NCBI GenBank assembly: GCA_021785695.1
Contig: JAJYEQ010000003.1
Location: 58,790-122,789, forward strand
Direction: 5' to 3'
Source of the DNA: Actinomycetes bacterium
GTDB taxonomy: Bacteria > Actinomycetota > Acidimicrobiia > Acidimicrobiales > RAAP-2
DNA length: 64,000 nucleotides
Shown here in pieces: positions 32,529 to 44,533 of this stretch. The notes under the pieces are model-generated. The model did no database searches. It worked only from the letters and a program-made list of their open reading frames with translations, and was not told the DNA's origin. The translations under genes were made by a program, and so were the position numbers. Position 1 is the first letter of the stretch, and each line of letters starts with the position of its first letter.

Positions 32529-33530
32529 TCAGGGGGTCGGGGGCGCACTCGGGGGCGCACTCGAGGGCGCACTCGGGGGCGCGGGCGGGGTGACGAGCAG
32601 CTCGCCCGTCATCGACCCGTCGGTGATGGCCTGGAGGCGCCGCAGCGCGTTCTCCATCGTGGTGATATTGCCGTCCAGGAAGATCGTGTTGCCCTGCGAG
32701 GAGCGGGCGACGTCGAGCAGGGTCTCGGTCCACATGGTGAAGGCCAGCAGCGCCGAGCTGATGCCACTCTCCTCGAGGAGATGGGCCGACTCGCTCAGAC
32801 CCTGGCTGAGAGCGGTGCGGAAGGCGGCCAGCCCCTGGCCGCGCAGGCGGGCCGCGGTGGCCTCGTTCTCGGCGGAGATGCGGATGGCGGCACCCTCGGC
32901 CTCGGCCTGCTTGGTGCGCGTGATGAGGAGCGCCTGGCCCTCGAACTCGGCGGCCCGCTGCGCGTTGGTCGCGGCCACGACCCGGCTCATGGAGTCCATC
33001 ACGGCCTGATCGAAGGTGATGTCGTTGATGGCCAGGTCGAGCAGGCTGTAGCCCCAGCCGGCCAGCTGCTCGTTGAGGCTCTCCTTGGCGTGCGTGGCGA
33101 TCTCCCCGCGCAGCCCGAGGATCTCGGCCTGCTTCTTGCCGGCCACGAACTCGCGCACCGACGCCTCCACCGCCGAGGTCAGCGCCGTCGTGAAGGACGC
33201 GGCGTTGATGAACTTGAAGGCGACCAGCTGGATGGTCTCGGGATCGTGGTCCGAGACCGCGAAGATGATGGTCGCGGTGAAGTGCACGGCCGCCTGGTCG
33301 TTGGTGATGGCCGCGAACTCCAGCTTGGACGTCTGGTTCTGGACCGGGATGCGCGAGTGGACGTGCTCGACGATCGGCATGATGAAGTGCAGACCAGAAC
33401 CGAAGGTGCGCCGGTACTGGCCAAAGCGCGTCACCACGCCCACCGAGGCCTGCCCGACGGTGCGGGCCGAGAGCCACAACAGCGCCACCAGGACGACGGC
33501 GACCACCGCCAGAGTGACGATCAAACCCAT
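32529..33530 (-). CDS. SPFH/Band 7 domain protein (stomatin-like)
   Basis: MGLIVTLAVVAVVLVALLWLSART...VGVVTRFGQYRRTFGSGLHFIMPIVEHVHSRIPVQNQTSKLEF; C-terminal Ala/Pro/Ser repeats. Confidence 0.88.
   Translation of the reverse strand: MGLIVTLAVVAVVLVALLWLSARTVGQASVGVVTRFGQYRRTFGSGLHFIMPIVEHVHSRIPVQNQTSKLEFAAITNDQAAVHFTATIIFAVSDHDPETIQLVAFKFINAASFTTALTSAVEASVREFVAGKKQAEILGLRGEIATHAKESLNEQLAGWGYSLLDLAINDITFDQAVMDSMSRVVAATNAQRAAEFEGQALLITRTKQAEAEGAAIRISAENEATAARLRGQGLAAFRTALSQGLSESAHLLEESGISSALLAFTMWTETLLDVARSSQGNTIFLDGNITTMENALRRLQAITDGSMTGELLVTPPAPPSAPSSAPPSAPPTP
32539..32586. repeat. 12-bp minisatellite (gggggcgcactc), about 4 units, inside SPFH C-terminus
   Basis: gggggcgcactc / gagggcgcactc / gggggcgcgggc read directly; encodes an APPS-type repeat. 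Confidence 0.85.
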
Positions 33531-33656
33531 CGGCACCTCCTCGTGGCGCACCCTAGCAGTGACGCGAAGAGCCACCGGTAGTCTGGTGGGCGATCGCGGT
33601 GGCCGAGAGGGTCACGGGACCTCGCGGGCCGAGCGCCCTCAGCAGATCGGACAGTC

Positions 33657-34403
33657 ATGGCAGCAGCTTCCTCGGATTCCTCGTCGCGCGGGCCGCGCCG
33701 CAGCACGCGCCTGGCCATCGCGACCCAGCGTCGGGCGTGGACGCGGCGGGTCGACACCTGGGACCGGCACAACGACGCCGGCATGGCCAAGGTGGCCGCC
33801 GCGGCCATCGACACGGTCGACCTGCGTCCCGGGCTCACGTGCGTGGACCTCGGCTGCGGCGGCGGGCGCCTGGCCCTGGAGCTGGCGCGGCGGGGGGCCA
33901 CGGTGGTGGGCGTCGACGTGAGCGCCGCCATGGTGGACCGGATGCTCACCCTGGCCCGCGAGGAGGGGCTCACCACGGTGACCGGGGTCGTCTCGCCGAT
34001 CGAGGAGTTGCGCCTGGACCCAGAGTCGGTGGACGTCGTGGTGTCCAACTACGCCCTGCACCACCTGCTGGATCCCGACAAGGCCCGTGTCGTGCGCGCC
34101 GCCTACGGGTGGCTCCGTCCCGGCGGCCAGTTCATCAACGCGGACATGATGCTGGGCCGCGGCACCAGTGCCCAGGACCGCCAGGTCATCGCCGGCAAGG
34201 TGCGGGCCATGGCCAAGAAGGGAATCCCCGGCCTGTGGCGCATCGCCAAGAACGCCGGCCGCTACCTCCTGCGCCTGCGCGAGCGGCCCATCACACCCGA
34301 GGCGTGGTCCCGCCTGCTGCGCGAGGCCGGCTTCACGCAGGTCGCTGCGCGCAACGTGGTCGCCGAGGCCAATGTGGTCAGCGGCGTCAAGCCGACCCCC
34401 TAG
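33657..34403 (+). CDS. Class I SAM-dependent methyltransferase
   Basis: CVDLGCGGGRLALELARRGATVVGVDVSAAMVDRM; VVVSNYALHHLLDPDKARVVRAAYGWLRPGG. Confidence 0.92.
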   Translation: MAAASSDSSSRGPRRSTRLAIATQRRAWTRRVDTWDRHNDAGMAKVAAAAIDTVDLRPGLTCVDLGCGGGRLALELARRGATVVGVDVSAAMVDRMLTLAREEGLTTVTGVVSPIEELRLDPESVDVVVSNYALHHLLDPDKARVVRAAYGWLRPGGQFINADMMLGRGTSAQDRQVIAGKVRAMAKKGIPGLWRIAKNAGRYLLRLRERPITPEAWSRLLREAGFTQVAARNVVAEANVVSGVKPTP

Positions 34404-35476
34404 CCCACGGGCGCGTCAGGACAGGTCCCGGCGACCGGAGGCAGCGCGCTCTGGCTGGTGAGGTGCGCCCGCCCGGCGACGTCGCCGGCCGCTCGCATGG
34501 CGGCCAGGGCGTCGGGGATGTGCTTGAGGTAGGCGTTGAGGAAGTCGATCGTGACCGCGGCCACCGTCGAGCGCGCCGGGCCGGCGGGGACGTAGGCGCT
34601 GAGGTGGTCCTGGCCGAGCATCGAGAGGTAGAAGCGCGGGCGCGGGGCCGCGTCGTACAGGGTGACCGAGCAGGTGACGGGGTTCATGACGTGGTCGGCG
34701 GTGCCCTGGACCACCAGGAGCGGAGCCGACCCGTCGGTGAAGTACGACCCGGGGAACCACGACAGCTCGGCGCCCGATAGCAGGATGGCCGCGCCGACAC
34801 GGCGATCGCGGCAGCAGGTGTTGGCCGCCACCGCCAGGCTGACGTCGCCGCCGTCGGACTGTCCGATGACGCCGATCGGGGCGGGCGCGATCATGCCCGC
34901 GAGGGGGCCGCTGGCGTGGTCGTCGGCCAGCAGGGTCGTCACCAGGAAGCTCAGATCAGCGGGATGGTGGACGATGTCGGAGCGCACGACGCCGCCGGCC
35001 GCGCCCGGCGACGTGTGGGGATAGGCGGGATCCGCGACCACGTAGCCGGCCGCGCTCCACGCGTCGAGCAGGCCGGCGTAGGCCTCGGGGGAGATGTCGA
35101 ATCCCTGCGAGAAGATCACCAGGGGGTAGGGACCGGGCCGCGGCGGGAGCCCGCTGCGCGCCTCGCCGACCGCACCGATGGCGGGGTAGCGAACCGTCAC
35201 CGGGAAGCTGCGGGCACCGCTCGAGGTCGTCGCGGGCTCGGTCACGGTGAAGGTCACCGCGCCCACCGCCACGGGTCCGGTCGTCGGGGGGGGCGTGGTC
35301 GTGGTCGCGGGTGCGGTCGAGGTGGTCGACGAGGTGGTCGGGGGGGTGCTCGGGCCGCGGCCGGGGCGTACGGCGAGGACCGTGGCCACCACGAGAGCGG
35401 CCACGATCAGGGAGAAGGCGCCGAGACGCTGGCGACGCCGCCGACTCAAGCGCCGACCGTGTCGCGCGGGGCCCAT
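34400..35476 (-). CDS. Membrane-anchored alpha/beta hydrolase with Thr/Pro-rich linker
   Basis: TM FSLIVAALVVATVLAV then TTSSTTSTAPATTTTPPPTTG; hydrolase motifs PLVIFSQGF, GVIGQSDGGDVSL, LLVVQGTADHVM, GQDHLS. Confidence 0.85.
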   Translation of the reverse strand: MGPARHGRRLSRRRRQRLGAFSLIVAALVVATVLAVRPGRGPSTPPTTSSTTSTAPATTTTPPPTTGPVAVGAVTFTVTEPATTSSGARSFPVTVRYPAIGAVGEARSGLPPRPGPYPLVIFSQGFDISPEAYAGLLDAWSAAGYVVADPAYPHTSPGAAGGVVRSDIVHHPADLSFLVTTLLADDHASGPLAGMIAPAPIGVIGQSDGGDVSLAVAANTCCRDRRVGAAILLSGAELSWFPGSYFTDGSAPLLVVQGTADHVMNPVTCSVTLYDAAPRPRFYLSMLGQDHLSAYVPAGPARSTVAAVTIDFLNAYLKHIPDALAAMRAAGDVAGRAHLTSQSALPPVAGTCPDAPVG

Positions 35477-35548
35477 CGCGCCGAGCGTAGCAGGGGCCCC
35501 CGCCAGCGGCCCCCCACCCCGTAGTGTGGGCGGCGCTGAGGGGGTGCG

Positions 35549-36187
35549 ATGCGGGTACGAGCGATGACCGACGCCGACGTGCGAGCCGCCGTCGCACTCC
35601 ACGTGGACGTCTTGCCCATGGAGTTCCTCACGCGCTTCGGCCCGCGCTTCTTGCGCACGTACTACCGGGCGTGGCGCGCGGCCCCCGGCGGGCTGGCCCT
35701 GGTGGCCGAGGAGGACGGCCGTGTGGTCGGCGCCCTGCTGGGCGCGACGGGGCCGGCCGAGCACACGCGCGCGATGGTGCGCCGCGATGGGTGGCGCCTC
35801 GGGCGCGACATCGGGCTGGCGCTCACGCGCGACCGGCCACTGGCGCGCGACCTGCTGGTGACGCGCGCGCGGCGCTACGCCGGCGGCCTGTACCGCCTGG
35901 CCCGGCGGCGCACGTCGGAGACCGGGTCGGCGGCGCCGGGTCCCGTCGTGGGCGAGGTCACCCACGTGCTGGTGGACGCGGCCCAGCAGGGTCACGGCAT
36001 CGGCCGCGCGCTGGTCGTCGAGGCCATCGCGCAGGCGCGCGCGGCGGGCGTCGCGCAGCTCGTTCTGGTGACGCCACCGGACCTGGCCGCCCAGCACTTC
36101 TACGACCGCCTGGGCTGGCGGCGCGACGGCGAGATCACCTCACGCAGCGGCGAGGTCTTCCTGCGCTACCGCTACGACGTGCGCTGA
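35549..36187 (+). CDS. GNAT family N-acetyltransferase
   Basis: MRVRAMTDADVRAAVALHVDVLP; THVLVDAAQQGHGIGRALVVEAIAQARAAGVAQLVLVT. Confidence 0.88.
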   Translation: MRVRAMTDADVRAAVALHVDVLPMEFLTRFGPRFLRTYYRAWRAAPGGLALVAEEDGRVVGALLGATGPAEHTRAMVRRDGWRLGRDIGLALTRDRPLARDLLVTRARRYAGGLYRLARRRTSETGSAAPGPVVGEVTHVLVDAAQQGHGIGRALVVEAIAQARAAGVAQLVLVTPPDLAAQHFYDRLGWRRDGEITSRSGEVFLRYRYDVR

Positions 36188-36203
36188 CGGGTGCGGCCCG
36201 CGC

Positions 36204-37910
36204 TCAGCGGCGGGGTCGGCGCGTGCGCGGGGGCTGGAGGCGCGGGTAGGCGTCCCGAGACGCCAGGCGCTGGTGGGCCCGGTGCCGGCGGCGCACCCGG
36301 CTGCGGGCCACCAGGGCGAGGGCGGCCGCGAGGACCAGCAGCACGATCAGCGCACCGCCCAGGAACGGGCGCGCCCGGCGAGCGAGAGACGGGCCGGCGG
36401 TCGTCGTGGTCACCGGCGTCGTCGTGGTGGTGGTCGTGGTGGGCGGGACGCTGGCCGCCAGGACCGCGGCGGCCCGGTGCGCCGCGGCACATCCGGGCGT
36501 CGGGATCGCGCTGGTCAGGGCGGGGGTGTGCGGCGCGGCGGCCGTGCCCAGCCAGGACGTCGGGATGGCGTTGGCCAGCGCGGTCTGACCGGCCACGTTG
36601 GGGTGCAGGTGGTCCTGGTTGAAGTACGCGGGGTAGGGCAGGGTCGGCTGGCAGGCGCCGTCGTAGACGTCACCCATGACGCTGGCCGCGTCGATCACGT
36701 GCGTGAAGCCCGAGTGCCCCGAGAGCAGCCAGGCGTTGACGGCATTGAGGACGGCCTGCTCGCTCGGACCCCAGTACTCGGCGATGACGTCGTCGCGCTG
36801 GTTGGCCGTCGAGGTGGCGCGGGGCAGCAGGGTCACGGCGTCGATGGGGATCCCGTGGGCCCGGGCCTGCGCGATGAGGGAGCGGTAGCCGGCTTCCAGC
36901 GAGGCGGCCGTGCCGTAGGGCGGGATGGGATGGCCGGTGAGCCCGCCCGCGCCGAACCAGATGTCGTTGATGCCCAGCAGCACCACGATGGAGCGAACGC
37001 CGGGCCAGCTCAGGGCATCGGTGGCGAAGCGGGTCACGCCGGGCCAGCCCCCCGAGTTGGCCGCGAAGGTGGTCCCGGCCGGGAACACGGTGAGCGTGTT
37101 GCCCGAGATGCCCTCGTTCACGACGGCCAGCTGGTCGCGCGCCGGGAGCGCGTCGAGCCGCTGCTGGAGCGCGGTGACCCAGCTGTAGCCCTGGTTCTCG
37201 TAGCCGTAGCCGTCAGTGATGGAGTCGCCGAAGGCGACCACCGTCCCGCGTGCGGGCGTGCCCGCAACCGTGATGCCCGACAGGAAGCGCAGGAACGGAC
37301 CGGTCAGCGACACGTTGAAGGGCAGGGCGGAGGTCACCGAGGTCTGGTCGCCCACGCCGTTAGCCGTCGCCCAGGTGTCGGTATGGCCGACGCAGCAGTA
37401 GTGGACGCTCACCGTGGCCCAGCCGGCGACGGCGATCGAGACGGCCAGCGTCTCGCCGCTGTGCACGGCCAGCGAGACGGGATCGCTGGTGACGCGGCCG
37501 TGAGCCGGGATCGTCACCGAGCGACGCCCGGCGAAGGTCACGGGGTGCAGCGTGCCCGCGACCAGGCTCGGTCCCGAGAGGTCCTCGGCCACGGTCACCG
37601 CCGCGAACGTGGTGGGCGTGGAGCTCCACAGGTTGGAGAAGGTCAGGGCCAGCCGCGTTCCGGCGACGGGGACCGTGGCGATGTCGCGGATGGTGGAGTT
37701 GTAGGTGCCACCGAGGGCCAAATCGGTCGGCGAGGTCCACGCGGTCACCCAGCCCGACGCGGCACCGCCCGCCCGGCCGCCCGGGGCGAACGGTGCCAGG
37801 ACCAGGGCGAGGGCGGCCGCCAGCGCGGCCAGCGCCCCGGGACGGCGGACGCGCCACGCGAGAGGGCGCCCGCTCCTCACTCGGAGGCGACGGCGTCGGA
37901 GGGCAGACAC
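36204..37910 (-). CDS. Secreted SGNH/GDSL hydrolase with C-terminal poly-Thr linker and TM
   Basis: GTVVAFGDSITDGYGYENQGYSW (block I), LLGINDIWFG, FNQDHLHPNVAGQ; tail TTTTTTTTPVTTTTAG then TM LGGALIVLLVLAAALALVA. Confidence 0.9.
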   Translation of the reverse strand: MSALRRRRLRVRSGRPLAWRVRRPGALAALAAALALVLAPFAPGGRAGGAASGWVTAWTSPTDLALGGTYNSTIRDIATVPVAGTRLALTFSNLWSSTPTTFAAVTVAEDLSGPSLVAGTLHPVTFAGRRSVTIPAHGRVTSDPVSLAVHSGETLAVSIAVAGWATVSVHYCCVGHTDTWATANGVGDQTSVTSALPFNVSLTGPFLRFLSGITVAGTPARGTVVAFGDSITDGYGYENQGYSWVTALQQRLDALPARDQLAVVNEGISGNTLTVFPAGTTFAANSGGWPGVTRFATDALSWPGVRSIVVLLGINDIWFGAGGLTGHPIPPYGTAASLEAGYRSLIAQARAHGIPIDAVTLLPRATSTANQRDDVIAEYWGPSEQAVLNAVNAWLLSGHSGFTHVIDAASVMGDVYDGACQPTLPYPAYFNQDHLHPNVAGQTALANAIPTSWLGTAAAPHTPALTSAIPTPGCAAAHRAAAVLAASVPPTTTTTTTTPVTTTTAGPSLARRARPFLGGALIVLLVLAAALALVARSRVRRRHRAHQRLASRDAYPRLQPPRTRRPRR

Positions 37911-38027
37911 GGGCGCCAGCGCATATCGGCACCCATCCTAACGGGAGCGTCCAGTGGGACCCGGAGCCCGGGGTGCGGCGCGTCGGCCACCGGCGCGCTA
38001 GAACGTCTTGGACACCGAGGAGGACGC

Positions 38028-38447
38028 ATGGCCACGACACGCACTGCCGACGCGCACTGGGAGGGGACGCTGCTCGAGGGGCACGGGACGGTGTCGCTGG
38101 TCTCCAGCGGCACGGGAGCCTTCGACGTGACGTGGGCCAGCCGTGCCCAGACGCCCGAGGGCCGCACCAGTCCCGAGGAGCTCATCGCCGCGGCGCACGC
38201 GGCGTGCTTCTCCATGGCGCTGTCGAGCGCCCTGGCCAAGGGGGGCACGCCGGCCACTGCCCTGGACACCTCGGTCGAGGTCGACTTCCAGCCGGGCGAG
38301 GGCATCATCGCCATCCGCATCGCGGTGGCCGGCGACGTCCCGGGGCTGTCGGGCGAGGCCTTCGCGGCGGCCGCCACTACGGCCAAGGAGAACTGCCCGG
38401 TGTCCCAGGCGCTGCGGGCTGTCCCGATCACGCTGACCGTGCGCTGA
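38028..38447 (+). CDS. OsmC/Ohr family peroxiredoxin
   Basis: SPEELIAAAHAACFSMALSSAL and NCPVSQAL catalytic-Cys motifs. Confidence 0.92.
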   Translation: MATTRTADAHWEGTLLEGHGTVSLVSSGTGAFDVTWASRAQTPEGRTSPEELIAAAHAACFSMALSSALAKGGTPATALDTSVEVDFQPGEGIIAIRIAVAGDVPGLSGEAFAAAATTAKENCPVSQALRAVPITLTVR

Positions 38448-38488
38448 TCGTCTTCGGCGGCGCGGCGCCGCGAACCTAGGGTGGGCTC

Positions 38489-40801
<2,313 letters not shown>

Positions 40802-40835
40802 GCCTGCGGACCGCTCACCCTAGAGTGGGTCGTTG

Positions 40836-42560
40836 ATGCTGTGGCGTCTGCTGCGTCCCTACCTCAGCCCGCGGTCAGGTCCGATCGTGCTCATCGTGGT
40901 GATGCTCGTCGCCCAGTCCCTGGGCAACCTCTACCTGCCCAACCTCAATGCCGACCTGATCAACCGGGGGATCGTCGAGGGCAACCTCGGGTACATCTGG
41001 GCGACGGGCGCCGAGATGCTCGCCGTGACCCTGGCCATCAGCGCCGTCGCGATCATCGGGGTCTACTGGGCCTCGCGCGTCTCGATGTCGGTGGGCGCCG
41101 ACCTGCGCCGGGACGTGTTCGGGGCCGTGCAGACCTTCTCGCTGCGGGACATGAGCGACTTCGGGACGCCGTCGCTCATCACGCGCAACACCAACGACGT
41201 CCAGCAGATCCAGATGGTCCTGCAGATCTCCCTGACGATGATGGTGGTCGCGCCGATCATGATGGTCGGCGGCATGATCTTCGCCATCCGCGAGGGGGCC
41301 CGGCTCCTGCCGCTGCTGGCGGTGGCGGTGCCGCTCATGGTCGTCTTCCTCGCGATCATGATGTCGCGGGTCGTGCCGCGATTCCGGGTGATGCAGGTCA
41401 AGATCGACCGCATCACCCAGGTGCTGCGCGAGCAGATCACCGGGGTTCGCGTGGTCCGCGCATTCGTGCGCGGACCCGATGAGGCACGCCGCTTCGACGA
41501 GGCCAACGCCGACCTCACCGCCACCACCCTCTCGGTGAACCGCCTCTTCGCGTTGATGATGCCCACGATGATGGCGATCTTGAACCTCACCAGCGTGGCG
41601 GTGATGTGGTTCGGGGGGCGTCTGGCGGCCGAGGGCTCGGTGTCCATCGGCAACCTCACCGCGGTGCTCTCCTACATCCTGCAGATCCTGATCGCGGTGA
41701 TGATGGCCACGATGCTGGCCATCATGGTGCCGCGCGCCATGGCCAGTGCGGAACGCATCGCCCAGGTCCTGGCCGCCACACCGTCCATCGTCGACCCGCC
41801 CACCGCCCGCCGCCCCGCGCACGTCGACGGGGCCGTCGAGCTCGCGGGCGTCCACTTCCGCTATCCGGGCTCGGAGCGGGCCGTGCTCGAGGACGTCACC
41901 GTGCACGTCGCGCCGGGCCAGATCAGCGCGGTGATCGGCGGCACGGGATCGGGCAAGTCCACCCTCCTCAACCTGGTGGCCCGCTTCCTGGACGTCTCGG
42001 CGGGCACCGTGCGCGTCAACGGGCTCGACGTGCGCGAGCAGTCGCGCGAGCAGCTGTGGGCGACGATCGGGCTGGTGCCCCAGGCCGCCTACCTATTCGG
42101 AGGCACCGTGGCGAGCAACCTGCGCCTGGGTGCCGAGGAGGCGGGCGACGAGGACCTGTGGCGGGCGCTGGCCGTGGCCCAGGCGTCGGACTTCGTCTCC
42201 GAGATGGGCGGCCTGAGCTCCCCCATCGACCAGGGAGGCACCAACGTGTCGGGGGGCCAGCGCCAGCGCCTGGCGATCGCGCGGGCCCTGGTGCGCCGCC
42301 CGGCGCTCTACCTGTTCGACGACTGCTTCTCGGCTCTGGACGCCGAGACGGATGCCCGCCTGCGGGCGGCCCTGCCCGCCTACACGGGGTCGGCCAGCGT
42401 GCTGGTGGTGGCCCAGCGGGTCTCGACGATCATGGGGGCCGACCAGATCATCGTCCTGGACGAGGGACGGGTCGCCGGCGTGGGCGCGCACGACGACCTG
42501 ATGTCGGCGTGCGACCCCTACCGGGAGATCGTCCTGTCGCAGCTGGGGCCGGTGGCGTGA
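40836..42560 (+). CDS. ABC exporter permease/ATPase, subunit 1
   Basis: Six-TM core; Walker A GGTGSGKSTLL; VSGGQRQRLAIARAL; LFDDCFSALD. Confidence 0.94.
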   Translation: MLWRLLRPYLSPRSGPIVLIVVMLVAQSLGNLYLPNLNADLINRGIVEGNLGYIWATGAEMLAVTLAISAVAIIGVYWASRVSMSVGADLRRDVFGAVQTFSLRDMSDFGTPSLITRNTNDVQQIQMVLQISLTMMVVAPIMMVGGMIFAIREGARLLPLLAVAVPLMVVFLAIMMSRVVPRFRVMQVKIDRITQVLREQITGVRVVRAFVRGPDEARRFDEANADLTATTLSVNRLFALMMPTMMAILNLTSVAVMWFGGRLAAEGSVSIGNLTAVLSYILQILIAVMMATMLAIMVPRAMASAERIAQVLAATPSIVDPPTARRPAHVDGAVELAGVHFRYPGSERAVLEDVTVHVAPGQISAVIGGTGSGKSTLLNLVARFLDVSAGTVRVNGLDVREQSREQLWATIGLVPQAAYLFGGTVASNLRLGAEEAGDEDLWRALAVAQASDFVSEMGGLSSPIDQGGTNVSGGQRQRLAIARALVRRPALYLFDDCFSALDAETDARLRAALPAYTGSASVLVVAQRVSTIMGADQIIVLDEGRVAGVGAHDDLMSACDPYREIVLSQLGPVA

Positions 42561-44503
42561 CGATCGGTGGCGGGCCCGGAGGCGCCTGGCGCGGGGGGAT
42601 GCGGCCCGGAGCGGCGCCCGGCGGCTCGGCCACCGACGCCCGGCGGTCGCTGGCCCGGCTGGTGGGCCGACTGCGCCCGGAGCGCCGGCCCCTGCTCGCC
42701 GCGCTCGTCCTGGGCGTGGCCGCGGTGGCCGCCAACGTCAGTGGACCCTGGATCCTGGGGCGGGCGACCAACGTGCTCTTCGACGGCATCATCAGCGCCC
42801 GACTGCCGCTCGGCCTCACGCGCTCCCAGGCGGTCGCCCTGCTGCGCGCCCACGGCCGTGGGCAGATCGCCCAGATGCTCTCGACGATGCCACTGACCCC
42901 CGGGGTCGGCGTAAACCTCCCGCGGCTGGGAAGCACCCTGGCCCTGGCGGCCGTGGCCTACCTGGTGGGCTCGGCGCTCACCTACGGGCAGGGCTACCTG
43001 ATGGCCGGGGTCGCCCAGCGCTCGATGTACCGGCTGCGCCGGGACGTCGAGGAGAAGCTGGCGCGCCTGCCCCTGGCGTACTTCGACACGCACCCGCACG
43101 GTGACGTGCTCAGCCGCGTCACCAACGACATCGACAACCTCACCACGACGCTGCAGCAGGGTCTCAGCCAGCTGCTGACCTCGGTGCTGACCATCGTCGG
43201 CGTGCTGGCGATGATGCTGTGGATCTCGCCCCTGCTGGCCGCGATCGCCGTCGTCACCATCCCGGTGGCCTTCGTCCTGACGATCCTGATCGCCCGGCGC
43301 AGCCAGGTGCACTTCACCACCCAGTGGCGCCGCACCGGCGAGCTCAACGCGATCGTTGAGGAGTCGCACACCGGCCACAGCCTGGTGCAGGTCTTTGGTC
43401 GGCGCTCCGCCACCTCCGCCCAGTTCGACGAGGTCAACGGACGCCTCTACCGCGCGAGCTTCAGGGCGCAGTTCCTGTCGGGCGCGATCCAGCCGACCAT
43501 GCAGTTCGTCTCGAACCTGAACTTCGTGGCGATCGCGGTGATCGGCGGCTACCGCGTGGCCTCGGGTCTGCTGTCCCTAGGCGACGTGACGGCGTTCATC
43601 CAGTACACGCGCCAGTTCACGATGCCGATCACCCAGATCGCCGGGCAGATGAACACCCTGCAGTCGGGCCTGGCCTCGGCCGAACGCGTCTTCGAGTTCC
43701 TCGACGCCAGCGAGGAGGCCGCCGACCTCGCGCCCCGGCCCGCCCGGCCGGGGAGCGGCGCCCTGTCGTTGCGCGCGATCAGCTTCCGCTACGACCCCGA
43801 CGTCGCGCTGATCGAGGACTTGAGCTTGGAGGTCGCGCCGGGCGAGACGGTGGCCATCGTCGGCCCCACGGGTGCGGGCAAGACCACGCTGGTCAACCTG
43901 CTGGTGCGCTTCTACGAGATCGACGGGGGCCACATCCTCCTGGACGGGCACGACTACCGGGAGCTCGGGCGCGACGAGGTGCGCCGGCACTTCGCGATGG
44001 TGCTCCAGGACCCCTGGCTGTTCGCGGGCAGTGTGCGGGAGAACATCGCCTACGGCCGACCGGGCGCGACCGAGGAGGAGATCGTGGCCGCGGCCCAGGC
44101 GGCGCACGTGGACGCCTTCGTGCGCACGATGCCCGACGGCTACGACACGGTGCTCGGCGACGACAGCGCCAACCTGTCGGCGGGACAGCGCCAGCTGCTC
44201 ACGATCGCTCGCGCGTTCCTCACCGACCCCGACGTCCTGATCCTGGACGAGGCGACGAGCAGCGTCGACACCCGCACCGAGGTCCTGATCCAGCGCGCGA
44301 TGGCGGCGCTGCGCGAGGGCCGCACGAGCTTCGTGATCGCTCACCGCCTCTCGACGATTCGCGACGCCCACATCATCGTGGTGATGGAGCACGGGCGCGT
44401 CGTCGAGCAGGGCGACCACAGCAGCCTGCTGGCGGCTGGGGGCGCCTACCACCGCCTGTACGCGGCGCAGTTCGCCGGATCGGCGGCGGAGCCCTCGGTG
44501 TGA
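42557..44503 (+). CDS. ABC exporter permease/ATPase, subunit 2
   Basis: GTG start overlapping previous stop; Walker A GPTGAGKTTLV; LSAGQRQLLTIARAF; LILDEATSSVD. Confidence 0.94.
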   Translation: MTIGGGPGGAWRGGMRPGAAPGGSATDARRSLARLVGRLRPERRPLLAALVLGVAAVAANVSGPWILGRATNVLFDGIISARLPLGLTRSQAVALLRAHGRGQIAQMLSTMPLTPGVGVNLPRLGSTLALAAVAYLVGSALTYGQGYLMAGVAQRSMYRLRRDVEEKLARLPLAYFDTHPHGDVLSRVTNDIDNLTTTLQQGLSQLLTSVLTIVGVLAMMLWISPLLAAIAVVTIPVAFVLTILIARRSQVHFTTQWRRTGELNAIVEESHTGHSLVQVFGRRSATSAQFDEVNGRLYRASFRAQFLSGAIQPTMQFVSNLNFVAIAVIGGYRVASGLLSLGDVTAFIQYTRQFTMPITQIAGQMNTLQSGLASAERVFEFLDASEEAADLAPRPARPGSGALSLRAISFRYDPDVALIEDLSLEVAPGETVAIVGPTGAGKTTLVNLLVRFYEIDGGHILLDGHDYRELGRDEVRRHFAMVLQDPWLFAGSVRENIAYGRPGATEEEIVAAAQAAHVDAFVRTMPDGYDTVLGDDSANLSAGQRQLLTIARAFLTDPDVLILDEATSSVDTRTEVLIQRAMAALREGRTSFVIAHRLSTIRDAHIIVVMEHGRVVEQGDHSSLLAAGGAYHRLYAAQFAGSAAEPSV

Positions 44504-44533
44504 GGCGGCCGAGTCCGGTGTGCTGGGTCAGCC

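Noticed and set aside
36273-38447. Long plus-strand ORF antisense to the SGNH hydrolase
   Set aside because: High-GC mirror ORF, Gly/Arg/Val-rich with no domain; only its C-terminal 139 aa (OsmC from 38028) is a real gene.
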